A stretch of 64,000 nucleotides of DNA from contig CAJXLJ010000009.1 of NCBI GenBank assembly GCA_913055785.1, positions 28,184 through 92,183 of the forward strand, given 5' to 3'. Below, piece by piece: positions 34,953 through 44,476 of the stretch. The notes under the pieces were generated by a model. It did no database searches. It was not told the DNA's origin and saw only the letters and a list, made by a program, of their open reading frames with translations. This DNA is from an uncultured Parvularculaceae bacterium (GTDB taxonomy: Bacteria; Pseudomonadota; Alphaproteobacteria; Caulobacterales; Parvularculaceae). The first letter of the stretch is position 1. Each line of letters starts with the position of its first letter. The translations under genes and the position numbers were made by a program.

Positions 34953-35732
34953 TTATTCGCCGTCGCCGTGTTCTTCTTCGTTTGCCGGCGTTTCGCGTGG
35001 CTCGTTGGAGGACTGGCTGCCGAAGAGATCCTCCGCGGAAGCGGCGTGACCGTCCGCGTCCGCGGCTTCAGGGCTGGTGGCGGCTTCCATTTCGGGCGCG
35101 CCTTCATGTGCAGCTTCCTCGACCTCAGCGGGCGCAACAACTTCAGGCTCCGGAAACGGAACTGGGTTGCTTGAGAGCGTCGCCATGTAGGCGAGAAGCT
35201 CCGCGCGCTGCTCATCCTTGGCGACACGCTGCGCCATGGCGGTGCCGGGTACGAATTCCTGCGAATTGCGGATGAACGCGTCGAGACGCTCATAGGTCCA
35301 GGTCCCGCCGAGCGCCTGCAGCGCGCCGGAATAGTTGAAGCCCGCATGGCTGGCGACCGGGCGGCCGACGACGTCCCAGAGATTGGGGCCGGTCAGGTTT
35401 GCGCCGCCCTCTTCAAATGTGTGGCAGGATTTGCACAAGGCCGAGCGGCGCTCGCCGGCTGAGGCGTTGGCGTTCTGGAGCAGCTCCGCGAGGCTCGCCT
35501 TTGGCTTTTCCTCGCCATGGCCGCCGCCGGTCTCAAGCTGGATGTCTCCGCCATAGGCGAGATGCAGTTCGTCGCCATGACCGCCGCCATGATGCGCGCC
35601 GCCGCCGGTCAGCGCCCTGGTGAGCTGCGGCACGCCGAAGATCAGCAGCGCCGCCATGAGAATGGCCCCGAGAATCTTGTTAACAAGAAGCGGGTCTTTG
35701 TTGGAGTCGCCCTGCTTGGTTGGTTCGCCCAT
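34953..35732 (-). CDS. Membrane-anchored cytochrome c (CycM-like)
   Basis: 259 residues. A short cytosolic N-terminus, one transmembrane helix (about 15-37), a His/Gly-rich linker, and a class I cytochrome c domain with the haem site C100-x-x-C103-H104 (CKSCH) and axial Met166 in GTAMAQRV. The C-terminus is a long acidic, low-complexity tail rich in Glu/Ala/Pro (about 195-259). Such anchored cytochromes carry electrons to terminal oxidases. The placement divergent from pheA, as seen here with 191 bp between, is common in alphaproteobacteria. Confidence 0.93.
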   Translation of the reverse strand: MGEPTKQGDSNKDPLLVNKILGAILMAALLIFGVPQLTRALTGGGAHHGGGHGDELHLAYGGDIQLETGGGHGEEKPKASLAELLQNANASAGERRSALCKSCHTFEEGGANLTGPNLWDVVGRPVASHAGFNYSGALQALGGTWTYERLDAFIRNSQEFVPGTAMAQRVAKDEQRAELLAYMATLSSNPVPFPEPEVVAPAEVEEAAHEGAPEMEAATSPEAADADGHAASAEDLFGSQSSNEPRETPANEEEHGDGE

Positions 35733-35923
35733 GATTGGTTCGCCCCGGAATCGCGCCCCGACCGGGGCGTGGAAACATCTGAATTGCGCGGCGTTCTAGC
35801 GATCTTCTGGAGCCATATCAATCAAGGCGGCCGTGGTCCGGGCGCGGCCTTTTCGCGCGCCGATTGCCTTTGAGAGGGCCTTTGGGCATAAGCCGCCCGG
35901 TTTTTGCATGGTGAAGGCGCGTG

Positions 35924-36775
35924 ATGACTGAGGAAAATAATCCCCCGAACAAACAGATCGCCTATCAGGGCGAGCCGGGCGCCTTTTCGGAGCTCGCCTG
36001 CGTCACCTTCGCCCCGGCGCTTGCGCCGCTTCCCTGCGCCACCTTCGAGCGGGCCTTCGAGGCGGTGACCTCCGGGCGCGCGGCGCGCGCCATGTTGCCG
36101 ATCGAGAATTCGCTGGCGGGCCGTGTCGCGGATATCCACCACCTCCTGCCCGACGCCGGGCTGCATATCGTCGCCGAATATTTCCTGCCCGTTGAGCATC
36201 ATCTGATGGCCCGGCCAGGAACGAAGCTTGAGGACGTGAAAGTCGTCAGGAGCCACGCCATGGCGCTTGGCCAGTGCCGGCTTTCGCTTGAGGCGATGAA
36301 GGCGCGCCCGGAAGTCTCCGGCGACACTGCGGGCGCCGCGAAGTGGCTTGCCGAGCATGGGGCGCCGGGAGACGCGGTGCTCGCGTCGGAACGCGCCGCG
36401 GAGATTTACGGCCTTGAAATCCTCAAGCGCAATGTCGAGGACGCCGATCACAACACGACGCGCTTTCTTGAAATGTCGCTCGAGCCTGACGACGCCTCGC
36501 CGGAAGACGGGCCGGTGGTCACGAGTTTCGTTTTCGAAGTGCGCAACATACCCGCGGCGCTTTATAAAGCGCTCGGCGGTTTCGCCACCAACGGCGTCAA
36601 CATGACGAAGCTGGAAAGCTATCAGCTTGGCGGTTCTTTCGCGGCGACCATGTTCTACGCGGATATTGAGGGCCATCCCAACCACGAACCGGTTCGGCTT
36701 GCTCTTGAAGAGCTCAGCTTCTTTTCAAGCTCGCTGAAAATTCTCGGCGTCTATAAGGCGGCGAAGGCGCGCTAA
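35924..36775 (+). CDS. pheA: Prephenate dehydratase (PheA, monofunctional)
   Basis: 283 residues. PDT converts prephenate to phenylpyruvate in phenylalanine synthesis. The N-terminal block IAYQGEPGAFSELAC, the MLPIENSLAGRV block and the catalytic NTTRFLEMS motif are present. The ACT regulatory domain follows, with VTSFVFEVRNIPAALYKALGGFATNGVNMTKLESYQ and FYADIEGHPNH. I chose the ATG at 35924; the preceding GTG at 35921 would add one residue. No chorismate mutase domain. A diverged PDT-like domain also occurs in the membrane protein at 4647-6515. Confidence 0.96.
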   Translation: MTEENNPPNKQIAYQGEPGAFSELACVTFAPALAPLPCATFERAFEAVTSGRAARAMLPIENSLAGRVADIHHLLPDAGLHIVAEYFLPVEHHLMARPGTKLEDVKVVRSHAMALGQCRLSLEAMKARPEVSGDTAGAAKWLAEHGAPGDAVLASERAAEIYGLEILKRNVEDADHNTTRFLEMSLEPDDASPEDGPVVTSFVFEVRNIPAALYKALGGFATNGVNMTKLESYQLGGSFAATMFYADIEGHPNHEPVRLALEELSFFSSSLKILGVYKAAKAR

Positions 36776-36833
36776 CCTGTTATCCGCGCCCGACATGAGC
36801 GGAAGGGCGACGTGCTGAAATTGGTGACGCCGC

Positions 36834-37916
36834 CTAGTTTTGTATGCTGAACGCCTCCAGCGCCTTCCGGGCGATGTCCCATACATCGGCCGCTTCAACA
36901 TTGCTGAGCACGATAACGGTGCGATCGTATTTCAGGTCGTATAACGCAAGGTGCTGGTTGCTGCCGCCGTGATAGGCGATCGGAACGGGTTCATCGCGTA
37001 CGTTGAGATCGTTCAGATACAGACCGTAGCCATAGCGCCCGCTATCAGCCGGGATTCGTCCGGCGGTCATTGTAGAAAACAGGTTCGCGGCGTCGGCTTC
37101 CGGCTGGCGTATTCGCCGGCTCCACTGGAAAATGTCGAACGCTGTTGCGTAAAGGCCGGCGCCGGCGTTGCCATATGTGAGATATATGCGCTTGGGGCGC
37201 ACAAAGCTGGCGTCCTCGACGCGATACTCGGCGGCGAGGCCTTCTATCACTTTGTCGTAACGGAAATAGCCGGTGTTTTTCAGCCCATGCTGCTCGGTGA
37301 GATATTGTTCGATGGCGTCGGCGTATGTTTTTCCCGTCGCTTTTTCGATCAACGCTGCGAGCAGCATGTAGCCGCCAAAAGGGCTGTACCGGAATTTTGA
37401 GCCCGGTGGAAAATCGTGTCCCCGAACAAAGTAGGTTTGCAGCGATTGCAGGATCGGCAAGTCGTTATGCGTTGGCAGCGTGTCGAACGCCGCCTCGGTA
37501 ACGCCGCCCGTATTCGACAAAAGATGCGCAATGGAGACGCAATCCTCCAGCACTGTTGCGAGGCGCGGGATGTGATCGGTAATGCAGTCGTCCAGAGCGA
37601 ACCGCCCGTCGCGCGCTAAATCCAGCACGAATGACGCAGTCAGTTGTTTGGAAATAGAGTAGATAGGGAAGGTGGTTGTCCGCCGGGTTTGGACGTGATG
37701 CTCCCGATTGGCGAACCCGTATGCGTTGTGAATTTTGATTTCGTCGCCGACGGCGATCAAGACAACACCGCTGAACCCCTCTTCTGCTTTGCGATCGAGA
37801 AAGGTCTCAAAGCCGGCTGCGGAAAGACCGCTGTCTGACGGGGCCGGGCGCTGGGTGCACGCCCAAACGCCAAAAACAAATGTCAGAACTAGCAGAAATC
37901 TCTTCGCGCGCATCAT
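36834..37916 (-). CDS. Beta-lactamase-family serine hydrolase lipoprotein
   Basis: 360 residues with a lipoprotein signal ending VWAC, Cys20. The class C-type catalytic site is SISK with Ser87 and Lys90. The second motif is Tyr-x-Ser (RYSPFGGY) and the third is HGG (AYHGGSNQ). Such proteins act as D-alanyl-D-alanine carboxypeptidases, esterases or amide hydrolases, so lactamase activity should not be assumed. Base composition is lower in GC than the flanking pheA and nudC, which may indicate acquisition from outside. It shares its stop side with pheA, converging from the right. Confidence 0.88.
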   Translation of the reverse strand: MMRAKRFLLVLTFVFGVWACTQRPAPSDSGLSAAGFETFLDRKAEEGFSGVVLIAVGDEIKIHNAYGFANREHHVQTRRTTTFPIYSISKQLTASFVLDLARDGRFALDDCITDHIPRLATVLEDCVSIAHLLSNTGGVTEAAFDTLPTHNDLPILQSLQTYFVRGHDFPPGSKFRYSPFGGYMLLAALIEKATGKTYADAIEQYLTEQHGLKNTGYFRYDKVIEGLAAEYRVEDASFVRPKRIYLTYGNAGAGLYATAFDIFQWSRRIRQPEADAANLFSTMTAGRIPADSGRYGYGLYLNDLNVRDEPVPIAYHGGSNQHLALYDLKYDRTVIVLSNVEAADVWDIARKALEAFSIQN

Positions 37917-37928
37917 TTAGCTCCGCCT

Positions 37929-38846
37929 TTATGCCTTATCTTGCGCCCATCGGTCGATCAGCTGCCGCGCGATGGTGAATTTCGGCGGCAGGAAAATGCC
38001 GAGGCGTTCTTCACCGTTGATCAGGGCGCGCATGTCTTCAAGGTCGACCCAGTGCGCTTCGGCGATTTCGTTCTGGTCGAGAGTGAGGTCGCGGGATTGA
38101 GCGTCTGCGATGAAGCCCATCATCAGGCTTGTGGTGAACGGCCATGGCTGCGAGAACTGATAACGCACATCGGTGAGGATGACGCCGGCCTCCTCGAAGA
38201 GTTCGCGTTTTGCGGCTTCTTCCGGCGTTTCGGCCGGCTCGATATAGCCGGCGAGGGCCGAGACGAAACCCGGCGGGAATTTCGGATTGCGCCCCAGAAG
38301 ACAGGCGCCGTTATGAACGGCGAGAACGATCGCGACAGGGTCCGTGCGCGGGAAATGCTCCGCCTCGCATGTCTCGCATTTGCGTTTGGCGCCGCCGGCG
38401 ATGACCAATGTCAGCGCGCCGCAATTGGCGCAGAACGTGTGTTTGCGATGCCATTCGAACAGCCACCGCGCATGGCCGATAATGGCGATCTCGTCTTTCG
38501 AGAGCGCGCCGGCGGCGTAGCGCAGTTGCGTATATTCGCCGATCTCGGCGAAGGGCGCGCCAATGGCGTTGTCGCTGGCGCTTGAGGCGTCAATGGCGAA
38601 ATGCGCGACGCCGTTCAGCGTTCCGAGATAGACGAGTGTTGCGTCTTCCGGAAATTCGCTGATGGCGGCGACGGATAAAAACACCGCCTTGCCGTCCGCC
38701 ATCAACGGATCGCCGCGCCATAACGGAACGAGGGCGCTTTTCTCATCCTTGAGATGCGCGGCGATGGTCTCGCTCTGGTCGATCTCGATATTTGCCCGCT
38801 CGAGCGGCGAGTTCGCGAACCAGTTGGGATTGTCGCCTTGTTTCAT
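37929..38846 (-). CDS. nudC: NAD+ diphosphatase NudC-like Nudix hydrolase
   Basis: 305 residues. The N-terminal NUDIX-like domain is followed by a zinc ribbon (CANC and CETC, around residues 138-160). The Nudix box is GYIEPAETPEEAAKRELFEEAGV, followed by the SQPWPFTTSLMMGF segment that marks the NADH-pyrophosphatase subgroup. NudC hydrolyses NAD(H) to NMN(H) and AMP and can also remove NAD caps from RNA. It is upstream of the serine-hydrolase lipoprotein gene by 12 bp, possibly as the first gene of a small unit. Confidence 0.95.
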   Translation of the reverse strand: MKQGDNPNWFANSPLERANIEIDQSETIAAHLKDEKSALVPLWRGDPLMADGKAVFLSVAAISEFPEDATLVYLGTLNGVAHFAIDASSASDNAIGAPFAEIGEYTQLRYAAGALSKDEIAIIGHARWLFEWHRKHTFCANCGALTLVIAGGAKRKCETCEAEHFPRTDPVAIVLAVHNGACLLGRNPKFPPGFVSALAGYIEPAETPEEAAKRELFEEAGVILTDVRYQFSQPWPFTTSLMMGFIADAQSRDLTLDQNEIAEAHWVDLEDMRALINGEERLGIFLPPKFTIARQLIDRWAQDKA

Positions 38847-38886
38847 GCCCGCCCTTCTAAGGGGCCGGTCCGGCCCCGCGCAAGCG

Positions 38887-39390
38887 TCAGGCGCGGTTCT
38901 TCGGCAGCAGGTCCTGAATATCGCCCTTGCGCAGGAACATGATCACGATGGCCAGCACCCAGCTCACGCAGGCGGAATAGAACAACGCGCCGGAAAATTT
39001 CGTCGGCGTATCGCCGTCCCACTCCACAGGGGTTTGTATCCCGAGCGGCGTGAACAGGTGGAAGACGATGGCGCCGGACATGATGCCGAAAGCGACCAGG
39101 GCCCCGGCGAACTGCGATTTGCCGATCAGGTTTTTTGCACCCGTGAGCAGCAGGACGACCGGCGCGCCGATCAGCAGCAGCGAGGATAAAAGCTCCCCGA
39201 GGCCGATGACCCACGGACCCGCCGGATAGAACAGGCCGATCCCCGACCATTCCTTCAGGGTTGAAAAGATATGCTGCGGCGTCGGGTGCCCGGTGAATTT
39301 GAACCGCAGGGAATCAAGAAAAATAGCCGAAATGAAAAGCCCGCCGCCCCATAAAAGGATGTTGGGCAATAGTTTGCCGTTTGCGTTCAT
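38887..39390 (-). CDS. Four-helix integral membrane protein (DoxX-like)
   Basis: 167 residues with helices at about 7-25, 58-82, 92-113 and 133-156, and a short cytosolic tail. The spacing and the GLFYPAGPWVIGLGELLSSLLLIG segment resemble the DoxX-like superfamily. The family is poorly characterised, and the E/G/L pattern in the second helix is the main basis for the call. It is transcribed leftward, 40 bp upstream of nudC. The SRP RNA gene lies beyond its start on the opposite strand. Confidence 0.65.
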   Translation of the reverse strand: MNANGKLLPNILLWGGGLFISAIFLDSLRFKFTGHPTPQHIFSTLKEWSGIGLFYPAGPWVIGLGELLSSLLLIGAPVVLLLTGAKNLIGKSQFAGALVAFGIMSGAIVFHLFTPLGIQTPVEWDGDTPTKFSGALFYSACVSWVLAIVIMFLRKGDIQDLLPKNRA

Positions 39391-39516
39391 GGATCGTCTC
39401 CCTCTCCAAAATTATCGCCCGCTGGAGGGCGGCCCGCCTATAGCGGCGATTTCGCTCACATTGGTTCACGATACGGTCTCTTGCAATCACGGGTTCGAGC
39501 GCTGATATTCCCCGGC

Positions 39517-39607
39517 GGAAGGCTGGCGGACGCAGCTCTCGCCAACCCGGTCAGGTCCGGAAGGAAGCAGCCGTAACGAGTTTCGCCGCGGGTCGTTTCA
39601 GCCTTCC
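39517..39607 (+). ncRNA. ffs: Signal recognition particle 4.5S RNA
   Basis: The stem ends GGAAGGCTG (39517) and CAGCCTTCC (39607) are complementary. The internal loop carries the invariant SRP domain IV sequence GGTCAGGTCCGGAAGGAAGCAGCC that binds Ffh, with the GGAA tetraloop inside. Length is about 91 nt, the small bacterial type. The order ffs-(small membrane protein)-dnaX-ybaB-recR agrees with the usual alphaproteobacterial neighbourhood. The 230 bp to the next gene shows nothing else that I recognise. Exact ends are estimated from the pairing. Confidence 0.95.
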
Positions 39608-39838
39608 ACTTTCAGCCGTTCCCCCTTGTGCGAGCGAAATGACCGCAGAACCTGCGCCCGTCATGTAATACTGGCTCCATATCGCGATCCGCCTCGACCA
39701 ACGCGTTCAAAGCGACACATAACTCGAGCGCCCAAAAGGTGCATTTCCGCGCGGGAGCAGTTATAGCGGAGTTCTTTCAGGGCTTGCGGGGCGGACCGGG
39801 AAATCCTTGGGCGCATCAAAGCGGGAGGTAGGCGGTCG

Positions 39839-40246
39839 ATGTCGTTTGGCGAAAAGCACGCATGGATAATGTTTATCGCGCTGGCGATCACATTCGCCGG
39901 CTACGGGGTCTGGCTCTTCCACTCCGGCGGAATAGATTACGGCTCCCGACTGGTCATGATTATCGTTGTTGTGCTGCTCGTCGCGGAAATCACCTGGGCG
40001 CACATTCGTGCGGCGCTGGAGACGCGCGATCCGGGCAAGGAGATGGCGTTCAGCGAAGAAGACAAGCGCATCGCGCAGACGGGCGAAAAGTCCGGGGCGA
40101 TGATCGTCAGCATCGGCGCTGTTCTGGTGTTTTTGTTGGCCGTGTATGAGGGGCAATGGCGATACGCCAATCTGCTATTGGCTGCGCTGGTTGCGGGCGA
40201 ACTGGCGAGCTATGGCTTGCAGATCATCAGGCATCGGCGGCGCTAG
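39839..40246 (+). CDS. Small hypothetical membrane protein
   Basis: 135 residues with transmembrane segments at about 8-27, 38-55, 86-104 and 108-127, and a charged loop ETRDPGKEMAFSEEDKRIAQTGEKSG between the second and third. GGGAGGTAGGCGG precedes the ATG. No known family recognised. It lies between ffs and dnaX and is 60 bp upstream of dnaX on the same strand. Confidence 0.75.
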   Translation: MSFGEKHAWIMFIALAITFAGYGVWLFHSGGIDYGSRLVMIIVVVLLVAEITWAHIRAALETRDPGKEMAFSEEDKRIAQTGEKSGAMIVSIGAVLVFLLAVYEGQWRYANLLLAALVAGELASYGLQIIRHRRR

Positions 40247-40306
40247 TTTTCCCCAGAAGCGCCGCCGCCTTTGATCCGGCCCCCGGAAAACGCATAATGC
40301 CGTCAT

Positions 40307-42088
40307 ATGAGTGATTTACTGGCTGAAACAGGCGGTGCGGGCGACAAGCCCGCCTATCAGGTGCTGGCGCGCAAATACCGCCCGCAGAGCTTCGACGACC
40401 TGATCGGCCATCAGGCGATGGTGAAGACGCTCAAAAACGCCTTCGCCTCGAACCGCATCGCACACGCCTATATTCTCACCGGCGTCAGAGGCGTCGGCAA
40501 GACGACGACCGCGCGCATTCTCGCTCGCGCCCTCAACTATGTCGGCCCCAATGGCGAGGATAACGGTCCGCAGATGGAGATGGCCGAAGAGGGCCGGCAT
40601 TGCCGCGCCATCGCCGAAAGCCGTCATCCGGACGTTCTGGAAATGGACGCCGCCTCGCGCACCGGCGTCGGCGATATTCGCGAACTGATCGAGGGCGTGC
40701 GCTACGCGCCGGTCGAGGCGCGATATAAGGTCTATATTATTGACGAAGTGCACATGCTCTCGACGGCGGCGTTTAATGCGCTGTTGAAAACGCTCGAAGA
40801 ACCGCCGCCGCATGTGAAGTTCATTTTCGCGACGACTGAAATCCGCAAAGTGCCGGTGACGGTCCTGTCGCGGTGTCAGCGTTTTGACTTAAGGCGCATC
40901 GATCCTGAAACCCTCACCGATCACCTCGCGAAGATAGCCGATAAGGAAAACGTGCGCGTGGCCCGCGACGGCTTGTGGATGATCGCCCGCGCGGCGGAAG
41001 GCTCGGTGCGCGACGCGCTGTCGATCCTCGATCAGGCGATTGTTCAGCATACGGCGCAGTCAGGGGCGAACGCGCCTGACGCAGGCGGCGAAGAAGTCAG
41101 CGCGGAGATGATTCGCGGCATGCTCGGCCTCGCCGACCGCTCCGGCGTCTGGGACCTGCTCGATGCGGTGATGAAGGGCGACGCCAAAGCCGCGCTTGAA
41201 GCGTTTCGCGACCAGTATGACGCGGGCGCCGAGCCCGCCGTGATCCTGCGCGACCTTCTCGATCTCGTGCATCTTCTGACAAGGGTCAAAGCCGCCGGTC
41301 CCGGCGCGGCGGTTCACGGGCCCGCCGGCGAGGCGGACGCCGGGCGCGCGCGGGAGATGGCGGACGGGCTTGAGATGAACGTCCTCACTCGCGCCTGGTC
41401 GCTGCTGATGAAGGGCCTCGCCGAAACCGGCGTCGCGCCGGACCCGGCCGCCGCCGCGGAGATCGCGCTGATCCGTCTCGCCTTCGCGGCCGACCTGCCG
41501 ACCCCGGACGAGGCCCTGAGAGCCCTAAAAAAAAATCGTGAAAACGGGCTAGGGGCGGGCGAAAGCGCGCCGCCGCGCCGGGATTCCGGGCCTTCCGCGC
41601 GGTTCGATGCGCCCCCTCAGTCCGTTTCGCAACCGGAACAGGGCCCGGCGCTCAACGGTTTTGAGGATGTGGTCCGGCTCGCGGGCAAAATGCGCGACGC
41701 CAAGCTCAGGACCGAGCTCGAAAGCTATGTCCACATCGTCTCCTTCGCCCCGGGGCGGATCGAGCTCCGGTTTCACGACCATGCGCCGGCCGATCTCGCG
41801 GGACGGCTGACCCAGCGGCTGAAAGAATGGACCGGCCGGCAATGGGTCGTCATGGTGAACGCGCGCGAGGCGGGCGCCGACACGCTGCGTGCCGTGCGCG
41901 AAGCGGAAGTGATGAACCATCCGATGGTCAAAAAGGCGATGGACCTGTTTCCGGGCGCCGAAGTGACGTCGATCCGCGAGGCCGAAACGCCGGCGGAACC
42001 GGCGCCGGACGAAGTAGAAGAAGAGCGTCCCGTTGACCCGGAAGACGATGTGACGATCGAAACCGAAAACGAAACGAGGAAAGCGTAA
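40307..42088 (+). CDS. dnaX: DNA polymerase III subunit tau/gamma
   Basis: 593 residues. DnaX is the AAA+ clamp-loader subunit. The N-terminal domain has Walker A GVRGVGKT at 59-66 and the DEVHMLSTAAFNALLKTLEEPP region with Walker B, then arginine-finger-containing TEIRKVPVTVLSRCQRFDLRRI. The usual four-Cys zinc site is reduced: only Cys in GRHCRAIAES remains, as in other alphaproteobacteria I know. The C-terminal half is acidic and rich in Glu/Pro. A programmed-frameshift signal was not obvious. It is followed 3 bp later by ybaB. Confidence 0.96.
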   Translation: MSDLLAETGGAGDKPAYQVLARKYRPQSFDDLIGHQAMVKTLKNAFASNRIAHAYILTGVRGVGKTTTARILARALNYVGPNGEDNGPQMEMAEEGRHCRAIAESRHPDVLEMDAASRTGVGDIRELIEGVRYAPVEARYKVYIIDEVHMLSTAAFNALLKTLEEPPPHVKFIFATTEIRKVPVTVLSRCQRFDLRRIDPETLTDHLAKIADKENVRVARDGLWMIARAAEGSVRDALSILDQAIVQHTAQSGANAPDAGGEEVSAEMIRGMLGLADRSGVWDLLDAVMKGDAKAALEAFRDQYDAGAEPAVILRDLLDLVHLLTRVKAAGPGAAVHGPAGEADAGRAREMADGLEMNVLTRAWSLLMKGLAETGVAPDPAAAAEIALIRLAFAADLPTPDEALRALKKNRENGLGAGESAPPRRDSGPSARFDAPPQSVSQPEQGPALNGFEDVVRLAGKMRDAKLRTELESYVHIVSFAPGRIELRFHDHAPADLAGRLTQRLKEWTGRQWVVMVNAREAGADTLRAVREAEVMNHPMVKKAMDLFPGAEVTSIREAETPAEPAPDEVEEERPVDPEDDVTIETENETRKA

Positions 42089-42091
42089 GAA

Positions 42092-42412
42092 ATGGATATC
42101 GGCGAAATCATGAAACAGGCCGGCGCCATGCAGGCCAGGATGAAAGAGATGCAGGAAAAGCTCGCCGAGATGGAAGTGGCCGGCGAGGCGGGCGCCGGCA
42201 TGGTCAAGATCGTCATGAACGGCAAGGGTTATGTGAAAGCTGTTGCGATAGAGCGCGATCTCATCAAGCCTGACGATGCGGAAGTGCTGGAAGACCTGAT
42301 CGCCGCGGCGATCAACGATGCGAAATCGAAACTCGAAACCGCGTCTCAGGAACAGATGAAAGGCCTCACCGAAGGCCTGCCGCTGCCGCCCGGCATGAAG
42401 CTGCCGTTCTAG
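42092..42412 (+). CDS. ybaB: YbaB/EbfC nucleoid-associated protein
   Basis: 106 residues, a small DNA-binding dimer. MDIGEIMKQAGAMQARMKEMQEKLAEMEV is the helical dimerisation part, followed by AGAGMVKIVMNGKGYVKAVAI and DLIAAAINDAKSKLE as in the family. It follows dnaX by 3 bp and precedes recR in many genomes; here a serine hydrolase gene sits between them. The stop shares bases with the stop of the DUF1294-like gene on the other strand. Confidence 0.96.
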   Translation: MDIGEIMKQAGAMQARMKEMQEKLAEMEVAGEAGAGMVKIVMNGKGYVKAVAIERDLIKPDDAEVLEDLIAAAINDAKSKLETASQEQMKGLTEGLPLPPGMKLPF

Positions 42413-42705
42413 GATAGTTCGCTTATCAAGTTTGGCGCGCCGGCATTGCGCCAATAGGCGAAAGCGAATGCTTGAAGAGCAAGGATGAGCGGGAGGCCGT
42501 ATCGGAAACTCGGCTTTCGGGTTTTGTGGCGTAATGAGAGCATCGCAGTGATTGCGGCTGGCGCGCCGCCAAGGATGGCTAGCAAAAAAAGCGTTGATTC
42601 CGATATCCGCCACGCGCCTTGGCGAGCGGCGGCTTTGTCGTAATAGTAAATGAGGTAGGTTGCGGCGTTCAGCGCCAGAATGACATAGACGCTTGTTGAC
42701 AGCAT
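42409..42705 (-). CDS. DUF1294-like small membrane protein
   Basis: 98 residues from the ATG at 42705, with GGGGAGA upstream; the frame extends into an unannotated repeat region but without a good ribosome site. Two to three helices: about 3-22, 37-60 and 70-88. The YYYDKAAARQGAWRISESTLFLLAILGGAPAAITAMLSLRHKTRKPSFRYGLPLIL run fits DUF1294, whose function is unknown. The base composition is lower in GC than dnaX or ybaB. Its stop overlaps that of ybaB by 3 bases, tail to tail. Confidence 0.88.
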   Translation of the reverse strand: MLSTSVYVILALNAATYLIYYYDKAAARQGAWRISESTLFLLAILGGAPAAITAMLSLRHKTRKPSFRYGLPLILALQAFAFAYWRNAGAPNLISELS

Positions 42706-42794
42706 AGATATCTCCCCATGGCGTATGGCCGCTATATATTGATCGGTTTTTAGCGCCGCCGTCGCCGCGCTGGAAGTCATGTGGATGCGCTCTT

Positions 42795-42824
42795 CATCCC
42801 GGATTCCGGCGTTTGCCGGAATGA
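42795..42824. repeat. Short REP-like hairpin, copy B
   Basis: ATTCCGGC-GTTT-GCCGGAAT (42803-42822) preceded by CATCCCGG, a shortened form of the two-hairpin repeat at 34481 and 55315. It lies in the 259-bp region between the DUF1294-like gene and the serine hydrolase gene, where I see nothing else. Confidence 0.6.
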
Positions 42825-42964
42825 GCGGGGCAGCTTCGCGGCCCGAACCCCGTAACCCAGCGCTTTTCAGTGAAAAGTCAGGCAATCGTCAGGACGAGAG
42901 CGCCGGTTTTTGCGCCTCATGCGCTGCGCCGAATGAGCGGCGGGCTTAACGGGTGAGGCGAGCG

Positions 42965-44401
42965 ATGATCTTTCCGAATATCAAGCAAGGCATGCGGCAT
43001 GCGGGCGCCGCAACGGCGATGTTTCTGGCGGCGGCCTGCAACAGCGCGTCTGCGCCGGTGTCCGCGCCGGCGGCTGATCCGGCGACCGCTAAGGCTTTCG
43101 ACAGCCTCGCTGAAAACGCCGCCGCTCCCGGCGTCGCCGCCGGTCTTTATGAGAACGGCGCGCTTGTCGGGACCCTGAGCTGGGGCGCCGCCGATCTCGA
43201 GACGGGCAAGCTTATGGATCCCGGCGCCGCGTTCGAGATCGCATCCCTTTCCAAGCACATGACGGCGGTCGCGGTTTTAAAGCTCGAGGCCGGCGGCAAA
43301 CTCTCCCGGACGGACGCGATCGGCGATCATGTGGCGGGGCTGCCGGAAAGCTGGCGGCCCATCACGCTCCATCAATTGCTTTCCCATACGGGCGGCGTTC
43401 CCGATTATGAGGCGGTGGTCGGCTTCGGTTTCTACGAAACCGGCGCCGGCGCCGAGGACGTGCTCGCATCGGTGCGCGAAATGCCGCTCGATTTTGAGCC
43501 GGGCGCGAGTTTTCACTATTCGAACACCGGATATTACCTTCTAAGCCTCGCGATCGAGAACGCGTCGGGCATGTCCTTCGCGCGTTATATCGAAGAGGCG
43601 ATCTTCACCCCGGCCGACATGACGCAAAGCCGCGTCGGCGGCAGCGGGCGGCGCGGTATGGCTGCAGGCTACAAGCCGGCAGGCGAAGGCTTCGCGCCGG
43701 TAGGGCCGATCCGGGCGGAGACCACCCTCGGCGCCGGCGCGGTCGTCTCGACCCTCGCCGACTGGGGCAAGTGGCGAACGGCGCTGCGCGCGGGCGCGTT
43801 GCTGCCGCGCGGCCTTGCCGATGAAACCGTCAGCCCGTCCGCGCTCGCCGACGGGTCGAGCGTCAATTACGGCTACGGCATGATTATCGACCAGTTTCGC
43901 GGCGAGCCGCGGCTGATGCATACGGGCCAGTCCGGCGGGTTCGTTTCGCGGTGGGAATATTACCCCGAGACCGGCCGCGGCGTGATGGTCTTTGCCAATA
44001 GCGGCGAGGGCAAGCTCGGCGCGGTGGCGAAAGGCCTCGCCCTGTCTTTCGTGCCGGGCCTCGATTACGGCGCCCTCGAACCCGTTGCTTCGGCGGACGC
44101 CAGCGAGACCGCGTTCGCCCTCGAGGCCTTGAGGCAGGCGGTGCTCGGCGGCGGCGCTACCGATCACCTCGCAGAGGGCATGAAGGCGTTCGCCGTGTCG
44201 GAAGACTATGCGCCTCTGCGCGCCGCGCTTTCGCCTTCGGTGGCGACCGTTTCCGACTTTGTGTTGATCAAGGCGCACAAGGTCGGCGATCGCGGCGCGG
44301 TGCGGCGGGTCTATCGCGCCCGGTCCGACGAGGGAACGCTCTACTGGGAGCTGACATTCGTCGACGGCGAACTCAGCGGTCTCAACTGGGAAGACTCGTA
44401 A
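42965..44401 (+). CDS. Beta-lactamase-family serine hydrolase lipoprotein
   Basis: 478 residues from the ATG at 42965, with GAGG six bases upstream; the GTG 12 bp earlier is less likely. Signal lipobox LAAAC with Cys25. Catalytic motif SLSK (Ser94 and Lys97), second motif YSN in HYSNTGY, and third HTG in MHTGQSGG. A C-terminal region of about 110 residues after the hydrolase fold has no recognised domain. Probably a periplasmic peptidase or esterase rather than a lactamase. It separates ybaB from recR. Confidence 0.9.
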   Translation: MIFPNIKQGMRHAGAATAMFLAAACNSASAPVSAPAADPATAKAFDSLAENAAAPGVAAGLYENGALVGTLSWGAADLETGKLMDPGAAFEIASLSKHMTAVAVLKLEAGGKLSRTDAIGDHVAGLPESWRPITLHQLLSHTGGVPDYEAVVGFGFYETGAGAEDVLASVREMPLDFEPGASFHYSNTGYYLLSLAIENASGMSFARYIEEAIFTPADMTQSRVGGSGRRGMAAGYKPAGEGFAPVGPIRAETTLGAGAVVSTLADWGKWRTALRAGALLPRGLADETVSPSALADGSSVNYGYGMIIDQFRGEPRLMHTGQSGGFVSRWEYYPETGRGVMVFANSGEGKLGAVAKGLALSFVPGLDYGALEPVASADASETAFALEALRQAVLGGGATDHLAEGMKAFAVSEDYAPLRAALSPSVATVSDFVLIKAHKVGDRGAVRRVYRARSDEGTLYWELTFVDGELSGLNWEDS

Positions 44402-44476
44402 AAGCGCGGCGCGGCGGGATATAATTTGAGGGCGCAATCTGCTATCCGGGCGGATCAAACAGTCCTTCGAGTCGCC